A stretch of DNA of 64,000 nt from Acanthococcus lagerstroemiae. Lineage: Eukaryota; Arthropoda; Insecta; Hemiptera; Eriococcidae. Positions 23,646 to 35,281 of this stretch are shown piece after piece. A model generated the notes under the pieces. It did not search any database, had not been told where the DNA came from, and saw only the letters and a list, made by a program, of their open reading frames with translations. The stretch is from contig CM063110.1 of NCBI GenBank assembly GCA_031841125.1, positions 13,449,626 through 13,513,625 on the forward strand, written 5' to 3'. Numbering within the stretch: position 1 is the stretch's first letter; every line of letters starts with the position of its first letter. A program made the translations under genes and the position numbers.

Positions 23646-24411
23646 AGTTAATTTTACTTTTGTTGAGGGTGAGATTCGAATTTCCGAGACCCTATGCCGG
23701 ATCGAATCAGTGATCTGATGTGATATTCATCAACGACCCAGGAATCCTCTATTTCGATAGTTTGCTCGATACCTTCCCATTTGAAAATCAAGAACATTTT
23801 ACGTCCCAGACTTCCTTCGGGGGAAGCGAAAATTCTCCGCCGAAAAAGAAGCTAGACCTAATATGTCCTTGAAGATCCACGTCTGCCCCATTTCAATCCG
23901 CGTTCGAAAAACGAAACTAGCGGAAATAAAACTAACATAGTATAAATCCTTTACCTCTTCATCATATTGGTATTTTAACACCGTGAAATATTTTATTGTT
24001 GTAAAATTAGTTGATTTGAGGAACCCCGCTCCCACAAGCGATAGGCTTTCGCACGGCCTCTGTTCCAGCCGTATATAATTCTCATTACTACTTTTCTAGA
24101 CTTGGCGAAGACTTACAGGATTCTCTTAGTCACGTAGTGGAAAAAAAGATCAAATCATGATTTGTAATAAAGGTTATACGTTCACTGTAACATATTGTGA
24201 AGGCAAGTCAAAATATTAAAAACTTATGGAGAACTGAATTCTTTTGTTAGGTCATTTTGTTTTTCAATTTTAAAAAGCCTGCCAAATGAGAATCATTGGA
24301 ATAACTTTGTCTATTCTGTTTATAATTTTGTGGAGACTGATTCTGACTGTCGTAATAAATGGCGCTGACCATCTGATACAAAAATATTGCAGATATTTTC
24401 AAACTAGAATA
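23646..24411. other. no gene recognised
   Basis: No gene or bounded element is seen. Confidence 0.4.
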
Positions 24412-24618
24412 ATGCTGGGTGAGCGTTGCCTCGGTCAGTAAGGTGCCCCATAGTGGCCCTGACAGGACAGCGCGAATCCGAAGCGGAAAGGCGAAAGGGG
24501 GCTCGGGCTAGCCTTATGCGTCCTTCTGGTCTTTGATGCGATACTGGAAAGGGTAGTTTCCGGAGCCAGGGGTGCGGTGTCTGGGAGCAACTTTGGCATG
24601 CGTGCATCGCCGTACGCT
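24412..24618 (+). mobile_element. R1-like LINE 3' fragment a
   Basis: Landmarks GGTGAGCGTTGCCTCGGTC, TAGTGGCCCTGACAGGACAG, GATGCGATACTGGAAAGGG, TTTCCGGAGCCAGGGGTGCG and TGCATCGCCGTACGC are shared in order with fragments at 45.9 and 48.9 kb and with the reverse complement of 31.33-31.5 kb. The 31-kb copy is joined to an R1-like coding end, which assigns this as its 3' untranslated region. Confidence 0.75.
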
Positions 24619-25182
24619 TGACCAAAATAATTCGTCATGCTATTTATTTCACTAATATTCCGTAAATTTGAAATCTTTTCAGCATGTTGAGCAAAATTAG
24701 GATCACTTTTACCGTTTTTTGATTCTCAGAGCTGAATTTTCTGATTGAATTAAGCATTTTGAGTATAAATATTCTATCATAGCTAAATAGGTCTTTTGAC
24801 AACACAACAAAAAATCCAACTTCTCTCTTTCATTAATAGTAGAAAACTACTTCGTTAACAGTTAAGAGTTCCAGTTTCGATTTATCAAACTTCACAGAAG
24901 AAATGTCAGACGGTTCTATAACACGATTAGGAAATGTTACATTTATGGATTAATATTTCATTGGAGGACTGAAACTTTTTAGTCATATTTTGAATAATTG
25001 AAAAACTGCAAACAGGAATTCCAATTCAGCTTTGTGAGTTTTCTTCACTAAGAAAAATGAATAAGTTTATGTAATCTACTATTCAATGGTTTCGGCTTCT
25101 CTTTTGGTAGGAAAACCAAAAAATATTCTCTAATTGCAGAACTGTGTTCAATTATTATTTTTAATGAGTTTCTCAAAGTCGA
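24619..25182. other. no gene recognised
   Basis: AT-rich, nothing identified. It could be the decayed C-terminal and terminal region of the hAT transposase remnant that follows. Confidence 0.35.
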
Positions 25183-25700
25183 CTAGGGAAATGAAATGTG
25201 TGTTGGTACTTTTACAGGAGGCAATTTCAGTTTTTCTCGAACGATGCGGAATTCTGCTTTTCGGTTAGGATATTTAGGAATAAAATAACGCGAAGCTGCG
25301 TTATGGACTTTATTTATGTGGCAAGTCTCTATGGTCAATAAACTTCTGGAATGTGTAACGTTTGCTTTCTCTTTAAATAAACTGAGCACTGAGTTGTTAA
25401 TGCTGGGACCATCTGACCCCAACATTAACAAATTTTTCAGCAGCAAATGAGCGTTATGCAAAGCCGACCAAATGGACTGAAAAATGACTTTAGCTTCAGT
25501 AGAACCTGGGAAAATTGTTCCTAAATGGGCAACTATTACCTTGTTTTCACTTTGAGGCCAAAATCTAATACAAATTGGTAACTCTTTCTTATCAGCGACA
25601 TTTGACGTTTCATCATACAGAAGGGAATAATACCTAGATATTGCGTACTTGTCATGACATCCTCAATTAAAGGGCTGTAAAAATATGGACCACAAGCTTC
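25183..25700 (-). pseudogene. hAT-type transposase remnant (DUF4371/ZBED-like)
   Basis: On the minus strand, with one frameshift, the text reads YYSLLYDETSNVADKKELP, ICIRFWPQSENKVIVAHLG, then LMLGSDGPSINNSVLSLF and LLTIETCHINKVHNAA. A D-E-T/S core followed by 'SDGPxxN' and 'IxTCxxxxVHNA' is the catalytic-core pattern of hAT-derived transposases of the type found in ZBED5-like and DUF4371 proteins. N-terminal BED finger and C-terminal dimerisation regions are not seen. No terminal repeats were located. Confidence 0.7.
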
Positions 25701-26379
25701 TGTTATTAGGCATCGAGCTTTTTTTATCCATTTAAGTTTCTGATTTTTACTTCTTGAGTTTTGGAAAACATGGCGTTGAATAGAAAAGTTATATCAAACT
25801 GAAATTACTTGCAACTACTTCCAGCACCTACCGGATTTCCAGCTCTGGTTGTAGCATCATTACGACAGAAGAGCTGGATATCAGGAGTAATACAAAGCAC
25901 CTGATACCACTGACGCTAATGCACTTGGAGAAACTGCTGTAGAGATGGGATCTGTATTAATTTGATGTTTTGGAAGAGGAAAATGAAAAACATGATTTCA
26001 TGACAATATTTTCAAAAAAATTACCAAAAATTACTTAAAACTGAAAAAATGACCAAGTGGCCACCCTGCTCTTTGTTCTGTAAACTTGACCTGTTTCCTT
26101 CTTCTCCCTATCGGAAAGAAAATATCGAACAGGTTACCAAGCTGAATACTGGAAAATTGAAATTGCAATACAGTTATCCCACGATTCTGTTATACTTAAC
26201 GACAGGCAGCGGAACTGGAAAAAGCATGGGAGTAAACTTGCTTCCTTAAAAATTTCGAGTGGGGACTGTGCTCCACTCAACCCTTTTTTTATTTCTTCTT
26301 CTCAATTGCTATATTTTTTATTTTTTTACAGCCAATTATGACAGTATGATAATAACATAAAGTGAAATTATACAACTTT
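25701..26379. other. no gene recognised
   Basis: Possibly the decayed N-terminal part of the preceding transposase, but nothing is readable. Confidence 0.3.
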
Positions 26380-27511
26380 TAATGCGCCCATTTACGGGCA
26401 TGGGCCTCCCCCACCATCTTCCAGCGGTTTTCTACTCGGGCATCTCTCCCCATGCAGCTGCCGCATGTTGTTTTAATTCATCCTCCCACCTTATTGCTGG
26501 TCTCCCCATCTTCCTTTTTGAGTCTATGGGTATCCGCTCCAAGATTCTCCTTTCCCATCTGTCCCTCCCCCTCTGGCCACCCGGTCTGCATAGTTGAATT
26601 TTAGTTTTTCCGTTGTGTATCTGCAGTCCTTGGTTCTTGATTTTGCCCTAACCCATTTATTACTCAATCTGTCTCTTCGTTTCACTCTGACCATTGCCCT
26701 CTTCATAGCTATTTGGGTTCTAGCAAGTTTCAGGTTCTGTCTTTCTGTTGTTGCCTAAGTTTGGGACTCAGATAGCAAGACGGGAATTGCACACGATTCG
26801 GAAATCTTTTGTCTTAATTTCCTGCGGCGTTTTGCTTCTGTATAGTTTTTCCAAAATTGTGCTCTTCTCTTTGATACCTTTTTCGCTCCATGTTGTCTTC
26901 AAATGATACAATTTTGCCTAGGTTGTACTTTTTGTTACTTTTATTTGCTCACTTCCAATCTTGATTCCTTTTAGCGTTTGTTAGTAGCACCATTTTGTTG
27001 GCATCTATATATTTCTAATCCTACTGTCCGGCATTGCTCAGCTAGCTCGTTTGCCATTTTTCCAGTTTCTTGCCGTCCTGAGAGATTAGCGCTACATCGT
27101 CAGCAAATCTTGAATTACTGAGCCGTTCCCTATTGATTTTTATGACCTCCCTTTCCCATTTTAATTTTTGAAACACATCTTATAGGAAGCAATTGAATAG
27201 ATTGGGTGAGAGATGGTCGCCCTGTTTAACTCCTCTTTCTATTTTAAATTTTGGCCCCGATTTGTCCAGACGTACCCTCCCCTCTGGATTTTTGTACATG
27301 TCTTTTATGGTTCTCATCAGTTTTTCTTGTATTCCCTGACGACCTAGAGCTTCCCAAAGTGATGATAGATATACATAGAATCGAAAGCTTTCCGAAAATC
27401 CACGAATAATAGGTGCAGTGGTTGATTACATTCTCTTGTTTTTTCCATTAGTTGTCCAATTATGAATAATTGGTCTGTGGTAGAATGATTTCTACGAAAT
27501 CCTGCCTGTTC
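26380..27511 (-). pseudogene. RTE-like LINE, reverse transcriptase to C-terminus
   Basis: On the minus strand, blocks in order are [50 protein letters not shown] (intact catalytic FADD), a region with RAMVRVKRRDRLSN, RRILEWIP, KRKMGRPAIRWEDELKQHAA, and KMVGEAHAREWAH. Stops and frameshifts break the frame. The element stops abruptly at about 27511, where R1-like sequence begins, so it is 5' truncated or cut by another insertion. Confidence 0.85.
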
Positions 27512-27770
27512 AGCACCCTCGTTCCGGAAATGTTGACGAGTGGAAGCGGATAGAATCGGGTGTCGGCCTTGGTCTCGGCCATCATGAAGCGAGGCACAGG
27601 GCCGACGGACAAAGCTCGGCCCACACCGGACATAACGACTCTAAACCACCCTAGAGCTGCTACAGCTGCTGTGGACTCCCCGGCAGGGATCACCTCGCCA
27701 TCGTCACACGTACCATGACTAGGAGGTGAGGGGTGAAGGAAGGTAGCGCATCCGTCCGTGCTCTTCGTGT
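27512..27770 (+). mobile_element. R1-like LINE 3' fragment b
   Basis: The reverse complement matches 31540-31800 block by block: GGTGTCGGCCTTGGTCTCGG, CCATCATGAAG, CAAAGCTCGGCCCACACCGG, AGCTGCTACAGCTGCTG, GAGGTGAGGGGTGAAGGA. It carries the last codons of the ORF and the proximal 3' untranslated region. Both ends are truncated. Confidence 0.7.
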
Positions 27771-30195
27771 TTATTTAACCCTGCTTGCAGACAGATCAGG
27801 AGACGCTTTCATCCGATGTTTATATCTACAGACGTGGAAAATATTCGAGAAATATTCAAACAAGCGCCATGAAATTAAGCATGAGTAAGAGAAGGCTAAA
27901 ATAAAAGAGACAGTGCCAAAAAAAAAGAGCCATTTATAACTTAATACGACTCTGTCGAGTACATTCAATACTATTCCTTTTTTCGGGCGTAATAAAAGCG
28001 TCTATGCTTTTTCCCCCTCAGCCACCGCAGGTACCTAGAACCCTCAGGTGTCCTCGAATAAATTAGTATCGAGTTACTTGAACCGGGAAATCAATCGCAC
28101 ATCGTAGGTTTTCTTAGATATATATCACCACGATAGCAAAATAGGTATTTGATCGTACCAATACGGATGACAGAAATTCAATCCGAAAGTGAATTCACAT
28201 AGCGATTGTGTAAAACCGAAAGATTACAAATCAGTCAAACTTGGCTTTATTGTATCTTTTCCCGAGTGATTTTTATAAAAAGATTCCGGAACAATGAATT
28301 CCGTTAGAAGTTTTTTTTTTCCTGTACCTTATAAGTACCTCTAGTTTTCATAATTGACTGGCGCGATCCAATTCATTCTCGACGAGCTATTTCAGTGAAA
28401 AGATTTTTTGTCACCCCATTATGATCCAAATGAGATGAATAATTCAGGAACTCGCTACACCTCCTAGCAGTTCCACCCACTGTGCCTTCTTTATGGTAAA
28501 AACGTTAGGCTAGTTCTGTAAGCACACTTCCTAACTGTGTTCTCTTGTGCATGAAATCGATTTGCTATAAATTGTCATCCTCCGTGTTTTCTTCAGCCGA
28601 CCATTGATCAACATAACTATGTACTGAAGTTGCATCCTCTACAACTGTAGCATTTTTATAACACCAATTTCGTATCAGTGAGCTGCCAAAGCCGACTAGT
28701 CTCTCGGTGTGAATCCGAGGCGAATCTGAAAAATGATAACGCTGAACTCTTTCTCCGCTGGGCTCTGCTGACTTTGCCATAGGCATGACAACCGAACCCG
28801 TTAGACAAGACTATGCAGCGAGACCAAAATTATGGGTTTACTGCTCCAGCGTCTCTCGTTTATTGAAATGAAGTTGTAAAAATTTAATTTGTTGGAATCG
28901 GGAAGCCTGTCGCCTAATGCCAAAGCCTTCTCCGCAGAAATAGGTGTATCTACAGAGGACTAAAGTAAGAACGAAACACTGTAAGCAGTCCTAATGAGTG
29001 CCTCGATGTTCCACATCCAAATACCATTCTGCCAGTCCGCAGTTTATAATAGAAGAAAAGCGGTGCTATTAACATCGGAATTGAATTTACCAGCGATAAT
29101 AATTTAACCCGGGAAGAGTGTAGGGAAAAACGCACCAATTAATTCGATATTACATCCTATACATACGTATATAGCAATAATATATATTAAAAAAACACGA
29201 TAGGAATGTATCGGACACGACATCGAATACTGGCCTGTTGGCTCTCCTAGGTACAATACGAGCAGCTAATGTGCAGAGCCAGTAAACAAATAACAATCTT
29301 GCAGCCGCGAGAAAGATAATTATTTATTCCGATAATGAAAAGCTTTATAATTACATTTTCAGATCGTGTTCCTTTATAAATAGCTGAGAGTAATTAAAAT
29401 AAGAAGCGATAACTGGGTAAACTGTATAAAAATACGTTTTGAAAGCATTCGAGGAAGCAGGAAAGAAAGAAAGAAGAAAAAAGATTCGACATGATGGTAT
29501 TTTAATTGGAGTCCATCAAAATTAACAACCCGGCGTGATTACATTCTCTATACAGCTCTTTTCTCTTTCCATTTTCAAATAATATTAATCGAAAAGAAGA
29601 AACCATCTTCCGGCGATTAAGTTGTAACCGGCACTCCTCGACGTTAATCAAATTATGTATACAGTCGGCACGAACGCACGAAAGACTTACTTTAGAAAGA
29701 TTCGGTGACAGGTTGATATGAATACCGTCGACCTTCTTTAAACTGAATAAAATACTCTGTAGGTTTAGCTTTCTTAAATTTCTTCGTCTGACAGTCCGAT
29801 GAAATTTCGGCTCTTCTTAAGGGATGTACAACAGAATTTCTGTCACTTCGGAAGATAAGAAGTTGGAAATGAAGGTCGGGTCCCTCTCTAGATTTGAAAT
29901 ATTTACGGGAGTGTGGAGTCATTAGTGGGAAAATTTTCGGGAAACGTGATCCATTTGAAACACAAAAAATTGCGGCGTCTGTTTCGTGACCCTGGGATCC
30001 AGTCACACGGAGAGACAAACAGTTCGCCGGACTGCGATACAGCCAGTTTGACAAGCAGGCCATTTTAGGGTAACAGACCGGCGGTTAGGCTAACAGATCA
30101 CTGGCGGAGCGTATGGAGATGCACGCATGCCAAAATGGCTCCCCTGTACATAAATGTTGAAAAACATGATCTTGACCCATCTAAACAATATTAAT
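27771..30195. other. no gene recognised; low-repeat stretch
   Basis: This is one of the longest stretches without transposon debris. From 29300 to 29450 it is rich in AATTA/TAAT-type motifs. Minus-strand open frames at 28565-28786 (73 codons, ATG start) and 29692-30063 (123 codons) show no known domain and I do not call them genes. Confidence 0.3.
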
Positions 30196-30925
30196 ACAGC
30201 AAGACTGAGAAAATAATCAATAAAATTAAGGAGGAATTCGATGAAAAAATTAATACCGGCTTAACAAATCAAAAAATCTCCAAAAACACGAAGAAACCTG
30301 AAAAAACTTTGCGAAAAAAGAAACGTTTTGACTGAAAAACAAAGGAGAAATCTGAAGGATAAAATAAAACTAATCGAACTAAGGAAAACAATGAAGAAAG
30401 CAATTAAAAACGATATTTACAACCACGATATGAACATCACGTATGATAAAAACGTCGGTATCAGTGAAAAAAGCAAGACGGAAAATTTTTCAAGATCAAA
30501 ACGTAATACCAAAAATTAAAAACAGGAAGGAAACCTTTATACTCGACAGGGAAAAAATAGGTCAAGTGGCAACAGATTTCTACAGAAAACATTATGAAAA
30601 TGATCCCTAAGAACCAGACGAAATGCCCTACTTGGGATTAAACAACATGAAGGAAGTATCTCAAATATTAGAAAGTGAAGTCCCTTCAGTCCTGAGAGAG
30701 CTAGAAACAAGCAAATAAAATTGGAAATTACGAATTAAAAATCCTTGCCAAGGAGTTAACACCAAGTTTAACAAAACTTTTTCGGAAAATGAAGCAATGC
30801 CAATACAATGGCGACTTTCGAAAATCATATTATTATTTAATAAAGAAGATAAAAATGATATAAATAATTACAGGCCAATAAGTTTGAGTTCTAATTCAGG
30901 AAAAATTGTTGCCAAAAATAATCAA
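30196..30925 (+). pseudogene. RTE-like LINE, linker and start of reverse transcriptase
   Basis: On the plus strand: LTEKQRRNLKDKIKLIELRK, then NRKETFILDREKIGQ, VATDFYRKHYEND, LNNMKEVSQILESEVPSVL, and after frameshifts WRLSKIILLFNKEDKNDI followed by NNYRPISLSSNSGKI. The last block is the N-terminal reverse-transcriptase motif (I-x-L-I-x-K-x-x-D-x-x-xx-NYRPISL). At least three internal stops or shifts are seen. Truncated at both ends. Confidence 0.8.
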
Positions 30926-31308
30926 AAATCGCATATATCCACAATTCAAATTTGTACATACCTACTAGTTCTTTCTTTTCCACTTTGCATATTTGAATTG
31001 TGAGTTGAGCGTGCTTCATGGGGGAAAAAAATAATAACTAGAATTTTGTTCCGACAGTGTACGCAGCCCCTCAAAAATTGGTGCACAAGAGGCTGAAACA
31101 CTTGAAATTCTCATCCTCTTTAGGTTACTTTTTTTAATGAATTTTGGTCACGTTTTCAATTTTTTTGAAGAAAAGTTTGAATTGCCACGCTGAAAGAGAC
31201 GTGTGAATTCCTCCTCGGCCCATCCCACCCTCTTCTGCTTTTACTGCTGTGCAGCCTTAGCAGTGGTGCTCTATCATTTCGGGGCATTTCCCCTGTAGTA
31301 ATTTGATG
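30926..31308. other. no gene; small hairpin
   Basis: CACAATTCAAATTTG near 30940 pairs with CATATTTGAATTGTG near 30990, a hairpin of about 13 bp arms with a 40-base loop. Nothing else is seen. Confidence 0.4.
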
Positions 31309-31326
31309 ACCGGAATTAGCCAAGTT

Positions 31327-32184
31327 CCCCTGAGACACCGCACCCCCGGCCCCAGAAACTATCCTTTCGAGTATCGCATCAGTTGCCGGAGGGACGCATT
31401 GAGGCCGGCCCGAGCCCCCATTTCGCCGTGCCGCTTCCGGTGCGCGCGTCCTGCAAGGGCCACCATGGGGTTCCCCACTGACCGAGGTTCGAGCTCCCCG
31501 AGCATTAGCCTGGAATTTAGGTCTCCCATATCCGGACGCGCTTCCTCTTTACTCACCCCTCACCTCCCCGTCTTGGTTCGTGTGGCGACGCAGGCAGGTG
31601 GCGACGGCGAGGGAGCCCTGTCGGGGGCCCGCAGCAGCTGCAGCAGCTCTTCTAGGATGGTACAGAGTTGTCCTGTTCGGTGGTGTAGGCCGAGCTTGGT
31701 TCGTCGGGCCTCTGCTTTCACCACTCCATCCGCATCTTCCTCTTCATGATGGCCGAGACAAGGGCCGACACCCGGTTCCATCCGCTTCGGAACCGGGGTG
31801 TCCGGAGCGCGACAGCTGATCGATCGCTGTTGCCGTCCCGCGCCTCTCCTGCTCCCAGGCCTCACACTCGAACAGGGTGCGCCAAGGTGTGTTCTCCGCC
31901 CTTCGATCACAGTGCGTACATACGGGGCTCGGCGCTATCGCCATCTGGTGTAGAGGTACGTGTCGAGGCACCAGTGGGCGCTCGGAACTTGGGTCAGGGG
32001 GAAGTTCAGCTCTGCGTGAGATCTTCTTGCCCATACATTGAGGTCGCATATCAGCGCTCGGGTCCACTCGCCCCTGGTCGAATGGGCGAGTGCGTCCTTC
32101 CACTTCCGAAGCGTGTCATGCTGGATGACTCGCCTGACCCGAAGAGCTTCCCGTTCCGTCTTCGCTGTCCTCTTCGCGCCGTAT
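31327..32184 (-). mobile_element. R1-like LINE, 5'-truncated, perfect 18-bp target duplication
   Basis: The 858-bp insert is flanked by the perfect 18-bp repeat ACCGGAATTAGCCAAGTT (31309-31326 and 32185-32202). On the minus strand it opens inside the ORF2 C-terminal region (EREALRVRRVIQHDTLRKW, GEWTRALICDLNVWARR, then LTQVPSAHWC). One frameshift later follows the zinc-knuckle-like RHVPLHQMAIAPSPVCTHCD, RRAENTPWRTLFECEAWEQE, where Cys-x2-Cys and FEC are present and the usual His is Trp. The 3' untranslated region runs down to 31327 and stops short of the distal tail seen in other copies. No poly-A is seen. Confidence 0.85.
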
Positions 32185-32202
32185 ACCGGAATTAGCCAAG
32201 TT

Positions 32203-33214
32203 GAATCCAGTTTTGCGCTCCCCGAAACGTGAAAGTAGATCGGTCGATGGGTCTTATGTACTTCGGTATCACTCAAGATCAAGGCGCAGAGTTCACGTGT
32301 CGCCATGCAGGCGCACACAATCCGAGTTCACACACGCTGGAATAAGCGAAATTTTTGTCACTTATGTCAAGAACGCTTAATACCAAGGTCACTCGATTCT
32401 TTCCGGGAGGGCGTGTGCTCTAGTTATCGCGCAGCACGTATACATTATAATATTTTTTATACATTCGCTGTCGTCTGGAGATATCCGTTTAAATGGCGTA
32501 AAATTGCGCCACAATGTCATTCGATTGTTTACCTGTAGTCGGTCTGCTGCACAAATGTACGAGAACGCGGTATACCTATGCAGAAGGCAGAAAGAAAAAC
32601 TGTCCGCACAACTCGGAGGCTCGCTGGAAGGAAAGAATATATACGAATAAATAAATAATAATAAAAAAGCCTTTGTACCGCATTACGCAATTGTAACAGC
32701 TAGCGGCTGTACCGCTTATAAAACTAGTGCACCGAGTGTTACGACCTTCATCGGTTATAAAAATCTAGCTCTGTACATAGCAACACCTTCTAATCCAGAA
32801 CTCACTCCCCCTCGCATCGCATAAAATATCTTATTCTCGTAATGATTGTTTAGTTACGTAACAATCGTGTTTCAGTCAGTATACACCGATATCGAAAGTT
32901 TTCTTTCCATTATTTTCTTCTTTTTTTTTTGTTTTCACAAACACGGCAATTAGGAGATCTTGTGTTTGTAAAAGTTTTTGTATACGTCCGATGCACCAAA
33001 CTCCAGTCGGCCCGGCTGGTGGTCAATCATCCAGTTGAACGATCGTATACACCGATTGGGTTCATAACCTCGACCCTGTTTTAATTATATAGGAGATGTA
33101 ACCAAGGTCGATTCAGTCATCTCGCGGATGTGTGATTCGGAAAACCCAGCACTGGCCGATGATCTTTTTTTCGCGCTTGTTTTCGGCTGCACACAAGTTG
33201 AACACTGTTATAGC
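32203..33214. other. no gene recognised
   Basis: Some CG dinucleotides and no identified repeat. No open frame is convincing. Confidence 0.35.
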
Positions 33215-33328
33215 TGTCATCATTTTGAGTCAATTCCTCATGGCTGAGCACTCGGGGATCCATCAGTTTTCTCGACTGTCTCGTTCACTATTATTCGCCA
33301 ATCCACGCCGTCTTCAGCATCTCGCACT

Positions 33329-33507
33329 GGAGCACCTGGAAACAACCGAGTATGGACATCCGTTATCTTGAGTCCAACCGCGCCCGTCGATGCCGAATCC
33401 GACTGTGCGGAGCTAGCGGCGCGTACCGGGTAGTCAATTCGGCCTCGACGGGCGCGGTCGGACTCAAGATGGCGGATGTCCGTACTCGGTTGTTTTCAGG
33501 TGCTCTA
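33329..33507. mobile_element. fold-back element FB2
   Basis: Hairpin with arms of about 75-80 bp: GGAGCACCTGGAAACAACCG through CCGTTATCTTGAGTCCAACC on the left, mirrored on the right as GACTCAAGATGGCGGATGTC and ending GGTTGTTTTCAGGTGCTCT. The core CGCGCCCGTCGATGCCGAAT is shared with FB3 and FB4. Flanks TCTCGCACT (33320-33328) and ACTCGTACT (33691-33699, beyond the hAT MITE) agree at 7 of 9, matching the LINE sequence it interrupted and implying a 9-bp duplication. Confidence 0.8.
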
Positions 33508-33509
33508 CT

Positions 33510-33685
33510 CAGGGCCGTACCTAGGATTTAAGTAAGGGGAGGGGGTTGCGATTAAGATGAATATTATTTCTTGTGGGGGTATAATCGGTCACAGATCCGC
33601 CTTCCTCTCCGTCTCAACCCATTGTGTTTTTTGGCCCAGGGGGGGAGGGGTTAAACCCTTAAACCTCCTCGTCGGTACGGCCCTA
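33510..33685. mobile_element. hAT MITE, 176 bp, perfect 8-bp target duplication
   Basis: Left end CAGGGCCGTACC, right end GGTACGGCCCTA (the final base departs from the expected G). A perfect GCTCTACT lies on both sides (33502-33509 and 33686-33693). The left copy of this duplication lies in the last bases of FB2, so the MITE landed at the edge of the fold-back after FB2 had inserted into the LINE. Confidence 0.9.
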
Positions 33686-34110
33686 GCTCTACTCGTACTA
33701 GCCGTTCCAATCTCCTATCGGACATTTTCTCAATCTGGTTGAGCCATCTTTTGGCGAACGTCTCCTGGATCTTGTTCCTTTGTGATGTCGCCCGGTCTCC
33801 GAACAATGTGTCCGAAGAAACGCAAGATTCTGTGGTTAATATAATAGATGATAAGCGCTGTTGTACCCGTAGTTCCCTCAGAATCTATAAATTCGCGAGC
33901 TTCGCAGTCCAGGGTATTCGCAACAGGTACCTACGTCCACATTTCGAATGCGTATGTCTTGCGGTCGTCGGCTTTCGTCGTCCATATTTCAACGCCATAG
34001 AGGAAGGTAGCGAACACGAGGGTTCTTAAAAGGCGCAGCTTTGTGTTTACAGTCAGGCTTTGATCTTTCCGTTAATTTGATCGTGACCTCTTTTGCTACG
34101 ATGATTCTCC

Positions 34111-34442
34111 TTCATATTTCAGCAGTGCTTCCTCCATTACTATCTAGGCGGCAGTTTTTTCGTGGTGGGGAGTGGGGGGTCGGAAGGGCAAATTTTGGCT
34201 TTTGTTAGCTCCAACTTCCAATATATTTTGCCTTCTTTCAAGTATTTCTTTCCTAATCCCCACCCCAGGGTTGATTGGTACAATATACATTTTACGTGTA
34301 AAATATAAAATGAATGTAAAGTTAGTTAAAATGAGTGAACAAAAATTGAAGTTCAATTTTTCAATTAAAATTTAAAACTTGCATACAACTGGAACTAGAG
34401 TTGAAAATGCTTATCTCCTTTATCATTCAGTTTTATAATTTA
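34111..34442. other. no gene recognised
   Basis: G-rich at 34160-34190, AT-rich after; nothing identified. Confidence 0.4.
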
Positions 34443-34861
34443 CTAGCGGACCCGTTTCGCAGCTCATCTAAACCGCGGGCTAAGGTGAGCTGGCTAAAGT
34501 GAGTTGGCGTCAGTGAGTTAGATGGAGGAACATTGGCATTTACCTCTGTATCGCAGTGCACGTTATTATTAATCAAACTATTTGGTGCATAAGTTCCCTC
34601 CTATTTGGCTTTCAGACTTCAGACTGGCTCCGTATTATTTTACCCAGGTGTGTTTGAAAACAGGCAGGTTTGCAAAAGTATATCACGTATGAATGTGTGC
34701 AGTACACGTTATACAAATTTCTTGCCATTACTTGGACTGAAGAAAGAAGGATTTAATTAATATAAATGAAAGATCCCGTATGAGTATACAGCGACTGCCT
34801 ACTGGCAAAGTCAAAAACACCTCGATTTTGGAAAAGATGTAGCAGAAATAGTTTGAATGGA

Positions 34862-35215
34862 CCAGATATGTGCATTATAATGGGGAAATTTCCAAGAAAA
34901 AGGTCAATGGATAGGTTTTACTAATGGTAAAAAACGCATCATCTATTATACTTGGGCACTCAAAGGCCCTATGTTATAACTGCAGCTATAGATATCTGCT
35001 GAATACGAAAAAAATTTGATTGGGCCAGGTACATGCATTCAAAATACGTAGTTTGTAAATTTTCGAGAAATGTCCATTGAACAAGACTTTAAAAATATGT
35101 TTTTACTAATGACTGTAGCAGAGAGAAAAAATGCGTAAAAGAAAAATCGCGTCTATATTATGCTTAGGCAGGGCAATGTTCTTTATTTTGTAATTGCAAG
35201 TGTAAGATACCTACT
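34862..35215. repeat. two-copy tandem duplication, period about 163 bp
   Basis: CCAGATATGTGCATT (34862) and CCAGGTACATGCATT (35025) open two units that share AAATTTNCNAGAAA, TCCATTG/TCAATGG, TTTTACTAATG, GCRTCTATATTAT/GCATCATCTATTAT, CTTGGGCA/CTTAGGCA. They are strongly diverged. Confidence 0.6.
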
Positions 35216-35281
35216 TAATGTATGGTAGATGTGTACACGTTTCATAAGTAAATTTGTGCACCAAATTGGAAGTTTCATTAA

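Larger units (their letters stand above)
33215..34110 (-). pseudogene. LINE C-terminal region, split by fold-back FB2 and a hAT MITE
   Basis: On the minus strand from about 34075: LTVNTKLRLLRTLVFATFLY then GVEIWTTKADDRKTYAFEMW is unbroken. After shifts comes RYLLRIPWTAKLANL, then HRILRFFGHIVRRPGD, then RRSPKRWLNQIEKMSDRRLE. The text resumes on the far side of the insertions (below 33329) with VRDAEDGVDWRIIVNETVEK, the expected AxDRxxWR-type tail. The LINE is therefore the target of the two elements at 33329-33685. Its clade is not resolved. Confidence 0.8.

Noticed and set aside
28565..28786. 73-codon minus-strand frame with ATG
   Set aside because: Reads plausibly but shows no domain, no splice context and no conserved neighbour; too short to support a gene.
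29692..30063. 123-codon minus-strand frame
   Set aside because: No recognisable motif and no supporting signal; possibly part of an unrecognised repeat.
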